A stretch of 12,858 nt of DNA from Candidatus Bipolaricaulota bacterium (GTDB taxonomy: Bacteria; Bipolaricaulota; Bipolaricaulia; Bipolaricaulales; Bipolaricaulaceae): positions 1-12,858 of the forward strand of contig JACIWM010000030.1 of NCBI GenBank assembly GCA_014360945.1. Direction: 5' to 3'. Under the pieces are notes generated by a model. The model was not told where the DNA came from. It searched no databases and worked only from the letters and a program-made list of their open reading frames with translations. Shown here piece by piece: positions 1 to 6,953 of the stretch (its first letter is position 1; each line of letters begins with the position of its first letter). Made by a program: the position numbers and the translations under genes.

Positions 1-882
1 GGCCAGGGCCAAGGCCTCCCGGTACTCCGCGGAGGTGATCCTGCGGGAAAGCTCAGGAAATTCCCAGGCCCGATGGGTTGGATAGTACTGGGCCATGATG
101 TTCACGTAAGTGTCCGGGGAGATCTCCTCGCGGATGAACCGCAAAACTTTGGCCGTTCCCGCAAGGCCGTGGGGAAGGACCAGGTGCCGCACGATGAGCC
201 CGCGCACGGCAATCCCGTTTTTCACCACAAGATCGCCGACCTGACGGTGCATCTCCCGCAGGGCCTCGCAGGCCCGCTCAAAATAGTCAGGAGCATTGGA
301 GAACTTTGCGGCCACCGCATTGTCTCCATATTTGAAGTCGGGCATGTAGATATCCACGATCCCCTCCAGAAGGCGCAGGACCTCCACGGATTCGTAGCCG
401 CCACAGTTCCAAACGAGGGGGATCTCCAGGCCCTCCTCCCGGGCGATGCCCACGGCCTCCACGATCATCGGGGCCTGATGGGTGGGGGTCACAAGGTTTA
501 CGTTGTGGCAGCCTATATCTTGCAGACGCAGCATGATTTTGGCCAGATCCTCCACACTGATCTCCTCGCCCTCCCCGAGCTGGGAGATCGTGAAGTTCTG
601 GCAAAAAACGCACCCTAAATTGCACCCGGAGAAGAAGATCGTGCCGGAGCCGTAGCGGCCGACCAAGTCCCGTTCCTCCCCGAAATGAGGTCCGAAACTT
701 GACACCCAGGGCTTTAGCCCGGTGCGACAAAAACCTTTTTCCCCTTCGGCTCGGCGGACCTGGCAATTTCTTGGGCAGAGCCGGCAGGGCGAGGCAAGCT
801 CATACAAAGCCCGCACACGTCTTTCAAGCTCCGCCCCAGAAATCCCGAGATATGCCGGGTACTTCAACCCTTGGGTCGCCAT
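1..882 (-). CDS. PflX-like radical SAM protein (COG1313 type), C-terminus cut by window edge
   Basis: The minus-strand frame is open from an ATG at 882 down to position 1, giving 294 codons with no stop, so the C-terminus lies outside the window. Residues 86-96 carry the radical SAM signature GCNLGCVFCQN, with CX3CX2C at C87, C91 and C94 for a 4Fe-4S cluster that cleaves S-adenosylmethionine. An N-terminal cysteine group (C33, C36, C40, C52; CRLCPRNC then GFC) precedes it, as in the PflX/COG1313 relatives of pyruvate formate-lyase activating enzyme. Later stretches such as NLVTPTHQ, VWNCGGYES and DIYMPDFKYGD also fit that family. The substrate is unknown; activation of a glycyl-radical enzyme is only one option. 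The start overlaps the 3' end of maf by 19 bp, so the two genes are probably cotranscribed and translationally coupled. The family call is firm; the role is not. Confidence 0.88.
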   Translation of the reverse strand, partial: MATQGLKYPAYLGISGAELERRVRALYELASPCRLCPRNCQVRRAEGEKGFCRTGLKPWVSSFGPHFGEERDLVGRYGSGTIFFSGCNLGCVFCQNFTISQLGEGEEISVEDLAKIMLRLQDIGCHNVNLVTPTHQAPMIVEAVGIAREEGLEIPLVWNCGGYESVEVLRLLEGIVDIYMPDFKYGDNAVAAKFSNAPDYFERACEALREMHRQVGDLVVKNGIAVRGLIVRHLVLPHGLAGTAKVLRFIREEISPDTYVNIMAQYYPTHRAWEFPELSRRITSAEYREALALA

Positions 883-1448
883 CCCAGTTCCCAAAGAATC
901 CGCCAGAGGGCGCAAAGGGGAAGCCCCATGACGTTATAGAAATCGCCCTCGATCCTTTCTACGAACACCGCGGCCCGGCCTTGAATGGCGTAGGCCCCAG
1001 CCTTGTCCAGAACTTCCTCGGACCGCAAGTACCAGAGGATCTCCTCCTCGGAAAGGGGGCGGAAAAGGACCCGCGTCTCCACCAGGCTCTCCCGGAAAAG
1101 GCTTCCCCACCGAACTACAAGGCCGGTGAAGACGCTGTGCCAGCCTCCGGAGAGGGCGGCCAAAAACCTCTTTGCTTCCGCAAGATCGTCGGGCTTCCCG
1201 TACGCCCGACCATCCCGAAACACCCCGGTATCGGCGGCGATGACCAGGGCCTCCGGATATCGGGCGGCCACGGCCTCCGCTTTCTTCTTTGCCAGGCGAA
1301 GAAGATCTTGCGGTTCTGCTACGGCGTCCTCTTCCACTTTGGGCGGGACGACCTGAAATTCGGGGACGATGAGGCGGAGGAGTTCTTGGCGTCGGGGGGA
1401 GGAGGAAGCCAAGATGATGGGCGTATAATCCTTGGCCATGGAAATCAT
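864..1448 (-). CDS. maf: Maf family nucleoside triphosphate pyrophosphatase (YhdE-like, dTTP/UTP type)
   Basis: A 194-residue cytosolic protein of typical Maf length. Maf proteins hydrolyse noncanonical or selected nucleoside triphosphates to the monophosphate and pyrophosphate, and are linked to house-cleaning and to septum/division control. Visible motifs are the N-terminal phosphate-binding SSSPRRQELL (residues 15-24), the metal/catalytic AADTGV (D73), GKP (84-86), the GxHxVxTG-type GWHSVFTG (102-109), and DKAGAYAIQG (148-157). AYAIQG in that last position resembles the YhdE (dTTP/UTP) subgroup rather than the YceF subgroup. Two ATG starts are possible, at 1448 (MISMAK) and at 1439 (MAKDY). 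Neither has a clear Shine-Dalgarno sequence. Both overlap or abut the start of the divergent HDAC-like gene. A minus-strand TATAAT at 1474-1469 lies about 20 nt upstream of the 1448 start. The radical SAM gene overlaps its 3' end. Confidence 0.93.
   Translation of the reverse strand: MISMAKDYTPIILASSSPRRQELLRLIVPEFQVVPPKVEEDAVAEPQDLLRLAKKKAEAVAARYPEALVIAADTGVFRDGRAYGKPDDLAEAKRFLAALSGGWHSVFTGLVVRWGSLFRESLVETRVLFRPLSEEEILWYLRSEEVLDKAGAYAIQGRAAVFVERIEGDFYNVMGLPLCALWRILWELGWRPKG
1424..1429 (+). promoter_or_regulatory. -10 element of a leaderless promoter for the HDAC-like gene
   Basis: A perfect TATAAT ends exactly 8 nt before the ATG at 1438, so transcription should start at or within a base or two of the start codon. 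No Shine-Dalgarno sequence and no obvious -35 are present. The same -10/8-nt/start arrangement occurs at 2306 and 8523. Confidence 0.72.
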
Positions 1449-2280
1449 TTTCAGCCCGCGTTGCTTGGATTATAACGCCGTGGGCCATCCGGAAAGCCCG
1501 GCCAGGGTGCGCATGCTCAAGGACTATCTCGAGCGCCTGGGTTTCTCCTTCCGTGAGCCTGAACCCGCCCGAGATGAGGAGATCCTTTCCGTACACACCC
1601 CGGATCTTCTTCGCCGCGTGAAAACCGGGGATTTCTATGATCCCGATTGCCCGGTTTACCCAAACCTTGAATTCCACGCGAAATTGGCGGTGGGCGGGGC
1701 CATTTTGGCTCAGAAGGTCCACGGGTTTTCCATCCTGCGGCCGCCGGGCCACCACGCCGGGCCTGATTTCCTCGGGGGCTTTTGCTACTTCAATAACATC
1801 GCCGTGGCCGTGCGCCTCTCCGGAAAGAAAACCCTTATCGTGGATATCGACGGCCACCACGGAAACGGAACGGAGGCCATCTTCCTCGACGACCCCAAGA
1901 TCACCTACGTCTCCCTCCACCGCATGTACAACTACCCGGGAACCGGGCATCGCTCCTACGCCAACGCCATAAACGTTCCCCTTCCGCCCCGGTGCGGACG
2001 GGAAAAGTACGTGGAAGCCCTGGAAGGTGCCTTGGAGCAGGCCGGCCGGGACTACGAGGAGCTCGCGATCTCCGTGGGCTTCGACACTTATAAAGACGAT
2101 CCCTTGGCTAGCCTCGGCCTGGAGGTTTCCGACTACTACGACATCGGCTACGTTTTGGGATCCCTGAAGCTTCCCACGTTCTGCGTTTTAGAGGGCGGGT
2201 ATGTGCCGGAGATCATGGGTCCGGCGGCCCAGGCGTTCATCGCCGGCCTCAAAGAAGGTGGAGCCATAACCGGACCGTAA
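1438..2280 (+). CDS. Histone deacetylase family protein (acetylpolyamine amidohydrolase-like Zn deacetylase)
   Basis: A 280-residue single-domain protein of the arginase/HDAC fold superfamily. These zinc enzymes remove acetyl groups from acetyl-lysine, acetylpolyamines or related amides. All hallmark motifs are present: HPESPARV (17-24), RPPGHHA (101-107) with the H105/H106 charge-relay histidines, GFCYFNN (114-120), DIDGHHGNGT (136-145) with zinc ligands D138 and H140, GFDTYKDDPL with third zinc ligand D216, and LEGGY with the catalytic tyrosine Y255. The protein should therefore be active. Acetylpolyamines or small acetylated amides are more likely substrates than histones in a bacterium, but that is inference. 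I chose the ATG at 1438 over an in-frame TTG at 1432 because a TATAAT ends 8 nt upstream of it, which fits leaderless initiation. The gene is head-to-head with maf, and their 5' ends overlap by up to 11 bp. Confidence 0.92.
   Translation: MEIIFSPRCLDYNAVGHPESPARVRMLKDYLERLGFSFREPEPARDEEILSVHTPDLLRRVKTGDFYDPDCPVYPNLEFHAKLAVGGAILAQKVHGFSILRPPGHHAGPDFLGGFCYFNNIAVAVRLSGKKTLIVDIDGHHGNGTEAIFLDDPKITYVSLHRMYNYPGTGHRSYANAINVPLPPRCGREKYVEALEGALEQAGRDYEELAISVGFDTYKDDPLASLGLEVSDYYDIGYVLGSLKLPTFCVLEGGYVPEIMGPAAQAFIAGLKEGGAITGP
1469..1474 (-). promoter_or_regulatory. Candidate -10 element for maf, inside the divergent HDAC-like gene
   Basis: The minus strand reads TATAATCC here, 20 nt before the maf ATG at 1448. 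A transcript starting 6-8 nt downstream would carry a leader of roughly 12 nt. I see no convincing -35 hexamer. The element lies within codons 11-13 of the opposite gene, so the maf transcript would begin antisense to that gene's 5' end. Confidence 0.45.
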
Positions 2281-2305
2281 AAATCCGGGAAAACCAGGCC
2301 TTGGT

Positions 2306-2311
2306 TATAAT
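2306..2311 (+). promoter_or_regulatory. -10 element of a leaderless promoter for the ABC transporter operon
   Basis: TATAAT lies in the 39-bp gap after the HDAC-like stop, again exactly 8 nt before the next ATG (2320). No Shine-Dalgarno sequence precedes that ATG and no clear -35 is visible. The downstream context, TATAATCC, also matches the 1424 site. This element suggests the importer operon has its own start rather than relying only on read-through. Confidence 0.75.
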
Positions 2312-2319
2312 CCAAAACC

Positions 2320-3318
2320 ATGAGGATCGTAAGCCTTCTTCTTTTGGCCGCGAATATCGGCGCTTTTGCGAGTCCCATACGTGTATCCCTTCCGCCCCTT
2401 CTTGGGGCGCTGCCCGTGGCCGTAGCCCATAAGCTCGGCCTTTTCGCGGAACAGGGCCTGGAGGTCCAGCTTGTGCCCCTTCCTTCCCAGCGGGACCGGA
2501 TCCTGGCCTTTCAGGCCGGCCAGATCGATGCCGTGGTCACCGACCTCACCTCCGCCCTCCTCCTTGTTTCCGCGCAACCCGCGGAGGCCGGGATCGCCGC
2601 AGCTTTGTACATCCCGCCTAAGGATGGTTCGCACCTCGCCCTCATCACCCCCGCCAACTTCTCCCACATTTATAGCCTCGAGGAGTTTTTCTCCGCCCTA
2701 CAGACCAGAAAGATCCAGATCGCCGTGCCCAGGCAATCGGACCTCGAGTTCATGTTGGACAAATTCTGCCGCGAACATGGCGTATCCCTCTCCCCGGAGA
2801 TCTTTGTCGGCCAGGATAACCTTCTCCTCAATGCTACTTGGGTCCTTTTCGGCATGACCACCGCCGGCGTCCTTCCCCAGCCCTACGTGGACTATCTCCT
2901 CCACTACGAATTCGAGGGGAAGCCCACCCTTCTTGTTTTGGCCGATTTCGCCGGCCTTCCCATTCCTCCCGACGTCCTCGTGGTCCGCCGCTCCCTCTCC
3001 TTGGAGACGGTGGAGAAATTCCTGGGCGCCGTGGAGGAAGCGGTGGAGAGGATCCAAGGGATGACCCGGGAGGAGCTCGTGGACCTAGCGATGCCCATCG
3101 CCATCGAGCTTTTCTTCCCCGGGGTGAACCTGGAGACCGCCAATCCCGAGGATCGGGCCAGGATCGAGGCCGCCGTGGACGCCCTGCGTCTGCCTACGTT
3201 CACCGCGCCCCAGCCCGTGGACCCCGAGATCTTCCAGGTCCTCCTTCAGTGGGCCAAGGACAAAAGCTATCTTTACCACAACATCTCCTACGCCCAGGCC
3301 CTCTGGCCAAGCCGATGA
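2320..3318 (+). CDS. ABC transporter substrate-binding protein, NMT1/THI5-SsuA-like
   Basis: A 332-residue exported binding protein. The N-terminus MRIVSLLLLAANIGAFA is a signal peptide with AFA|S as the likely cut after A17. There is no lipobox cysteine, so the protein is probably periplasmic and soluble. The mature part opens with RVSLPPLLGALPVAVAHKLG, then LFAEQGLEV, and then GQIDAVVTDLTSALL. This is the standard start of NMT1/SsuA/TauA-type binding proteins, which deliver taurine, sulfonates, nitrate, pyrimidine precursors or similar small molecules. The ligand cannot be read from the sequence. The ATG is 8 nt after a TATAAT and lacks a Shine-Dalgarno sequence (leaderless start). The stop overlaps the ATPase start as ATGA (3315-3318), which fits an importer operon with the ATPase and permease genes that follow. 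Confidence 0.87.
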   Translation: MRIVSLLLLAANIGAFASPIRVSLPPLLGALPVAVAHKLGLFAEQGLEVQLVPLPSQRDRILAFQAGQIDAVVTDLTSALLLVSAQPAEAGIAAALYIPPKDGSHLALITPANFSHIYSLEEFFSALQTRKIQIAVPRQSDLEFMLDKFCREHGVSLSPEIFVGQDNLLLNATWVLFGMTTAGVLPQPYVDYLLHYEFEGKPTLLVLADFAGLPIPPDVLVVRRSLSLETVEKFLGAVEEAVERIQGMTREELVDLAMPIAIELFFPGVNLETANPEDRARIEAAVDALRLPTFTAPQPVDPEIFQVLLQWAKDKSYLYHNISYAQALWPSR

Positions 3319-4046
3319 TCGAGGTCCAAGAGCTATCCATCGTATACGGACACGGGAAGGAAGCCGTTCCCGCCATCGATGGGGTCTCCTTCCACGTGGC
3401 GGAAGGCGAGATGGTGGCCATCGTCGGCCCCTCCGGGTGCGGGAAAACTTCCCTCCTTTTGGCCATCGATGGCCTCATCCGCCCTACCTCCGGCCGAATC
3501 CTCATCGATGGGGAGGAAGTGCGGGGCGTGCGCCGCGATGTGGCCCTCATCCTCCAGGATGCCGGCCTTCTTCCGTGGAAGACCGTGCGGCAAAACGCGG
3601 AGCTGGCTTTGCGTATCCAAAAAAGGCGGGAAAGCGTGGACGGGATCCTCTCCGCCTTGGGCCTGAGCGGCTTTGAAAATCGTTTCCCCGCGGAGCTTTC
3701 CGAGGGGATGCGCAGAAGGGTGGGGATCGCCCGGGCCCTGGCCCTCCGGCCCCGCGTCCTCCTCATGGACGAGCCCATGGCCAATCTGGACTCCCTCACC
3801 CGCGAGCGCATCCAAAGCCTCATTTTGGACCTTTGGTGGGAGATGGGGTTCACCGGGATCATCGTCACCCACGACATCGAGGAGGCCGTGTTCTTGGGGC
3901 AGAGGATCGTGGTCCTTTCCCCTCGACCGGCAAGGATCCGCACCGTCCTCGATAACCCCGGCATGGGCCGCCACGAATACCGGGGAAGCCCGGAGTTCAT
4001 GGAGAAAGTGAAGGTTTTGCGGCAAATCCTTGGGGGGAACGGATGA
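3315..4046 (+). CDS. ABC transporter ATP-binding protein, nitrate/sulfonate/taurine (SsuB/TauB/NrtD) type
   Basis: A 243-residue cytosolic ATPase that powers the importer encoded with the genes on either side. Visible motifs: Walker A GPSGCGKT (38-45), Q-loop LILQDAGLLPWKTV, signature LSEGMRRRVGIARAL starting at residue 128, Walker B LLMDEPMANLD (D152, E153), and switch histidine in IIVTHDIEEAV (H186). The LLPWKTV and THDIEEAV wording is typical of the SsuB/TauB/NrtD group. Two family-conserved spots differ: LSEGM replaces the usual LSGGM, and PMANLD replaces the usual PFGALD. The start at 3315 is fixed by the ATGA overlap with the binding-protein stop; the open frame extends further upstream but that part is not coding. 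The stop overlaps the permease start, again as ATGA. Confidence 0.94.
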   Translation: MIEVQELSIVYGHGKEAVPAIDGVSFHVAEGEMVAIVGPSGCGKTSLLLAIDGLIRPTSGRILIDGEEVRGVRRDVALILQDAGLLPWKTVRQNAELALRIQKRRESVDGILSALGLSGFENRFPAELSEGMRRRVGIARALALRPRVLLMDEPMANLDSLTRERIQSLILDLWWEMGFTGIIVTHDIEEAVFLGQRIVVLSPRPARIRTVLDNPGMGRHEYRGSPEFMEKVKVLRQILGGNG

Positions 4047-4819
4047 GGCTAGCGCTTGCCTATTTTCTGGGGATCGTCCTGATCTTTGGGGCCTGGGCGA
4101 TGGTGTCCTTTTCCCTGGAGGAGATAAAAGGCCGGCCGATCCTGCCGTATCCATGGCAGGCGGCGGTTGCCGCCGGCGAGAACATCTGGACCCTCCTTTC
4201 CGCGTTCGGCGTCTCCGCCCTCCGCTTCCTTGTAGCTTTGGTCATCTCCTTCTTCGTCGGCCTTCCTGTGGGATTGGCCGCCGGGTTCGAGCCGAAACTC
4301 GCGGACTTCCTCTCCCCCCTCATCTACCTCCTTTACCCCATGCCGCCCGTGGCCTTGCTTCTTTTCCTCTATCTCGCCTTCGGCCTTGGGGAAGTGGTGC
4401 GGCTTGTGGTGGTGGTGATGGCCCTATTTTTCCAAGTGGTGGTGGCCGCCCAGGGCGCGGCGAAATTCATCTCGCCCACCCACATCGTAGCCGTGCGCTC
4501 CACCGGCGCCTCCCGCTGGCAGGTCTATTGGCATGTGGTCATCCCCGCCACCCTTCCCAGCGTCCTCACCGCGGCCCGCGTCTCCGTGGGACTGGGAATC
4601 ACCATGCTCTACATCGCGGAAACAAAACTCGGGATCCTTCTTCCCCCAAACCAAGGCCTGGGAAGGTTCATCGAGTACTACACGTTCCGGGCAGATATTG
4701 CTCTCGCGGGAGTGGTGGCGTTGGCTCTTCTTGGCCTTCTTTTCTACGTGGTGTTGGAGGTTTTGGAGCGGCAGCTTTGCCGGTGGAAGTACGTGGGGGT
4801 GAAGGGTGCGGGAAGTTAA
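4043..4819 (+). CDS. ABC transporter permease, SsuC/TauC-like (BPD_transp_1)
   Basis: A 258-residue inner-membrane protein with about six hydrophobic segments. The first is at residues 3-24; others lie near FLVALVISFFVGLPVGLAAG, YPMPPVALLLFLYLAFGLG, VVRLVVVVMALFFQVVVAA, and in the last 50 residues (ALAGVVALALLGLLFYVV). The EAA coupling loop to the ATPase is visible from about residue 138: AAKFISPTHIVAVRSTGASR, continuing into QVYWHVVIPATLPSVL. This fits SsuC/TauC-type permeases. It is translationally coupled to the ATPase gene by an ATGA overlap (4043-4046). Its 3' end overlaps the GTG start of NAD kinase by 14 bp. The substrate is unknown. Confidence 0.92.
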   Translation: MRLALAYFLGIVLIFGAWAMVSFSLEEIKGRPILPYPWQAAVAAGENIWTLLSAFGVSALRFLVALVISFFVGLPVGLAAGFEPKLADFLSPLIYLLYPMPPVALLLFLYLAFGLGEVVRLVVVVMALFFQVVVAAQGAAKFISPTHIVAVRSTGASRWQVYWHVVIPATLPSVLTAARVSVGLGITMLYIAETKLGILLPPNQGLGRFIEYYTFRADIALAGVVALALLGLLFYVVLEVLERQLCRWKYVGVKGAGS

Positions 4820-5606
4820 GCGGGTGTGGGTGGTACACAGTCCGGGCCGGGAGGAGGCGCGGGAGGTGGCCGAGCGGGCCCGGCGGGCCCTGGAGCGGGC
4901 CGGGGTTTCCGCAGAGGTCCTCACCGAGGCCTCGTTCACCAAGGGCGTTCCCGATCTCGTGGTCACCGTGGGCGGGGATGGGACCTTTCTTCGCACGGCC
5001 GCGGCCGTTTATCCCCAGGAGATCCCCATCCTTCCCGCTCTCTTGGGTGGGGTCGGGTTTCTGAGCGCCTGCCGTGCCGAGGAATTGGAAGCCGCTCTCT
5101 CCGAGATCCTCGCGGGAAAGGGGCGGGTGGAGCGCCGGGCCCGCCTTCTCGGGCAAGGCCCGGGTTTCTCCGCCACCGCCCTCAACGAATTTGCCCTTGT
5201 CGGCACCGCCCAGAACCGGTTTGTGGAGCTGCGGGTGCGGGTGGGCGAGGAAGAGGTTGGGCAATTCGGGGGCGATGGCCTGGTGGTGGCCACGCCCACG
5301 GGAAGCACGGCCTATGCCCTGGCCGCCGGCGGGCCGATCCTCTGGCCTACCCTCCCGACCATCCTCCTCGTTCCCCTCTGCCCCCATCGCCTGGGCCTTC
5401 GGCCGGCGGTGGTTCCGGAAACTCTCCCCGTGGAGGTGGAGACGCTCCGTCCGGCCGTGGTTTTGGCCGATGGCGAACCCGTGGGCGCCCTCTCTCCAGG
5501 CGGAAAAATCCTCCTTCGTCGCGCCCCGAAGGACACCCTCCTTGTGCGGCTGCCTCAAACACCCCTGCTTTTTTCCCGCCTTAGGGAGAAATTGGGCTGG
5601 CCATGA
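4806..5606 (+). CDS. nadK: NAD kinase (ATP/polyphosphate-dependent NAD+ 2'-phosphorylation)
   Basis: A 266-residue cytosolic enzyme that makes NADP+ from NAD+. Family motifs are clear: GGDGTFLRTA (56-65, catalytic D58), the NE pair in ALNEFAL (N127, E128), GDGLVVATPTGSTAYALAAG starting at residue 156, and PLCPHRLGLRPAVVP. The usual GINxGxxGFL segment after the GGDG motif reads PALLGGVGFL instead (about residues 77-86), losing the conserved Asn while keeping length and the GFL end. The start is GTG at 4806, supported by a near-immediate VKRVWVVHSPGR nucleotide-fold strand. It overlaps the permease by 14 bp, so it is probably in the same transcript. The stop TGA (5604-5606) directly abuts the Shine-Dalgarno sequence of the next gene. 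Confidence 0.93.
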   Translation: MREVKRVWVVHSPGREEAREVAERARRALERAGVSAEVLTEASFTKGVPDLVVTVGGDGTFLRTAAAVYPQEIPILPALLGGVGFLSACRAEELEAALSEILAGKGRVERRARLLGQGPGFSATALNEFALVGTAQNRFVELRVRVGEEEVGQFGGDGLVVATPTGSTAYALAAGGPILWPTLPTILLVPLCPHRLGLRPAVVPETLPVEVETLRPAVVLADGEPVGALSPGGKILLRRAPKDTLLVRLPQTPLLFSRLREKLGWP

Positions 5607-5614
5607 AAGGAGGT
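5606..5614 (+). promoter_or_regulatory. Strong Shine-Dalgarno site for the TldE-like gene
   Basis: AAAGGAGGT is near-perfectly complementary to the 16S 3' end and sits 3 nt before the ATG at 5618, starting on the last base of the nadK stop. It shows that this organism does use Shine-Dalgarno initiation inside operons, in contrast to the leaderless unit-opening genes. Confidence 0.8.
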
Positions 5615-5617
5615 TAG

Positions 5618-6952
5618 ATGTTTCCGGATCTTTTGGAACGTGCAGTACGGGAGAAGGTCGCGGATGATCTGGAGCTCATCCTCATCCGCGGCCGGGAGGA
5701 GCTCACCCGCTTCACCCACGGCCACATCCACCAGAACGTGGCCGAAGAGGATACGGTGCTTTACGTGCGGGCCTGGGTGGAGGGGAAGACCGGGGTGGCC
5801 CAAACGAACGATCTTTCCTGGGAGGCGGTGCGCCGGACGATGGAAGAAGCGGCAAAACTCGCGCGGGCCCAAACTAAGCCTGCAGGCTACGAGCCGCCCG
5901 GCCCCGCTTCCTACCGGGATGTGCCGGCCTTCGACGAGGCCACGTGGAACGCCAGTCCTGCCCTGCGCGCGGACCTCGTGCGAAGAGCCGTTTCCGAGGC
6001 CAACAAACTCGGGTTCAATGCCTCAGGCTCCCTCGCCACCGGCGGCGATGAGATTTGGATTCGCACCACCCGCGGAGTAAACGCGCACTTTCGTGTCTCC
6101 ACCGTACGCTTCGTCACCGTGATCCTCGGAAAAGAGGCGGGCTCCGGGTACGCGGAGTTCACGAGCACCCGGATTTCCGATTTTCACCCCGAGGAGGTGG
6201 CGGGAAGGGCCCTTTCCAAGGCCGCCCGCTCAGAAAAACGCATAAAACTTGAGCCGGGCGAGTACCCGGTGGTCCTGGAGGAGCCGGCTGTAGCCACACT
6301 GATCGGGATGCTTTCCTCCATGGGCTTCTCCGCCCGCGCCGTCCTGGAGAACCGCAGCTTCTTCTGCAACCGCTTCGGCGAGAAAATGGTCGCGGACCTC
6401 GTGACCATTTACGACGACGCCCTTCATCCCAAGACCATTCCCATGCCCTTCGATTTCGAGGGCGTTCCCAAAACCCGCGTGTATTTCTTCCGGAACGGCG
6501 TGGCCGAGGGAGTGGTGCATGATTCTCGGACGGCAAAACTGATGGGGGTGAAATCCACGGGTCATGCCCTTCCTCCGGCCGCGGCGGGATGGTCGCCCAT
6601 GCCCACCCATCTTGTGATGGAGCCCGGCACGGCCACCGATGAGGACCTCCTTTCTGGCCTTTCCCGGGGGCTTCTTGTCACCCGCTTCCACTACGCGCGA
6701 ACCGTGGATCCCATGCGGGGAATCATGACCATGATGACCCGGGATGGGACCTTCCTCGTGGAGGAGGGGAAGATCGTAGCCGCTGTGGAGGATCTGCGCG
6801 TGACGGAGTCGGGCCTTCGGGCTCTTTCCCTGGTCCAGGCCGTGGGAAAGGACCAAGCCCTCATCACCGGCGGTGAGGCTTTTGGGGCCACGTTGGTTCC
6901 AAAGCTCCGGATTGAAAAGTTCGCCTTCACCGGGCGAACGGAAAGGATTTGA
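5618..6952 (+). CDS. TldD/PmbA family protein, TldE (PmbA)-like subunit
   Basis: A 444-residue cytosolic protein, close to the 450 residues of E. coli PmbA/TldE. The N-terminal domain (about 1-200) includes VLYVRAWVEGKTGVAQTNDL. The C-terminal half has the family pattern LEEPAVATLIGML, then ENRSFFCNRFGEKMVADLVT, then IYDDALHP. It ends with LLVTRFHYARTVDPMRG and FLVEEGKIV. I find no HExxxH zinc motif, which TldD carries, so this is best read as the metal-free TldE-type partner. TldD/TldE heterodimers act in maturation or degradation of unfolded or modified peptides. No TldD gene is visible in this window, which is unusual for this pair. The start at 5618 is set by a strong Shine-Dalgarno site. 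The stop is 1 nt from the next ATG. Confidence 0.9.
   Translation: MFPDLLERAVREKVADDLELILIRGREELTRFTHGHIHQNVAEEDTVLYVRAWVEGKTGVAQTNDLSWEAVRRTMEEAAKLARAQTKPAGYEPPGPASYRDVPAFDEATWNASPALRADLVRRAVSEANKLGFNASGSLATGGDEIWIRTTRGVNAHFRVSTVRFVTVILGKEAGSGYAEFTSTRISDFHPEEVAGRALSKAARSEKRIKLEPGEYPVVLEEPAVATLIGMLSSMGFSARAVLENRSFFCNRFGEKMVADLVTIYDDALHPKTIPMPFDFEGVPKTRVYFFRNGVAEGVVHDSRTAKLMGVKSTGHALPPAAAGWSPMPTHLVMEPGTATDEDLLSGLSRGLLVTRFHYARTVDPMRGIMTMMTRDGTFLVEEGKIVAAVEDLRVTESGLRALSLVQAVGKDQALITGGEAFGATLVPKLRIEKFAFTGRTERI
6942..6947 (+). promoter_or_regulatory. Shine-Dalgarno site for the M32 carboxypeptidase
   Basis: AAAGGA lies inside the last codons of the TldE-like gene, 6 nt before the ATG at 6954. It decides the start: an in-frame ATG 81 nt upstream (6873) lies deep in the preceding gene and yields a sequence unlike the family. 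Confidence 0.65.
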
Positions 6953-6953
6953 T

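Noticed and set aside
1385..1390. TTGGCG as a -35 for the HDAC-like promoter
   Set aside because: It lies 33 bp from the -10, far outside the 16-19 bp range.
934..1950. Long minus-strand open frame across maf and the HDAC-like gene
   Set aside because: It runs over two clearly recognised genes, its translation is low-complexity Gly/Arg-rich, and it has no family motifs; a by-product of high GC.
2838..3314. Upstream extension of the ABC ATPase frame
   Set aside because: It overlaps the binding-protein gene and reads as Arg/Pro-rich nonsense; the true start is the ATGA at 3315.
4030..5064. Plus-strand 344-codon frame across the permease and nadK
   Set aside because: It covers two genes with unmistakable motifs in another frame; Pro/Arg/Gly-rich shadow.
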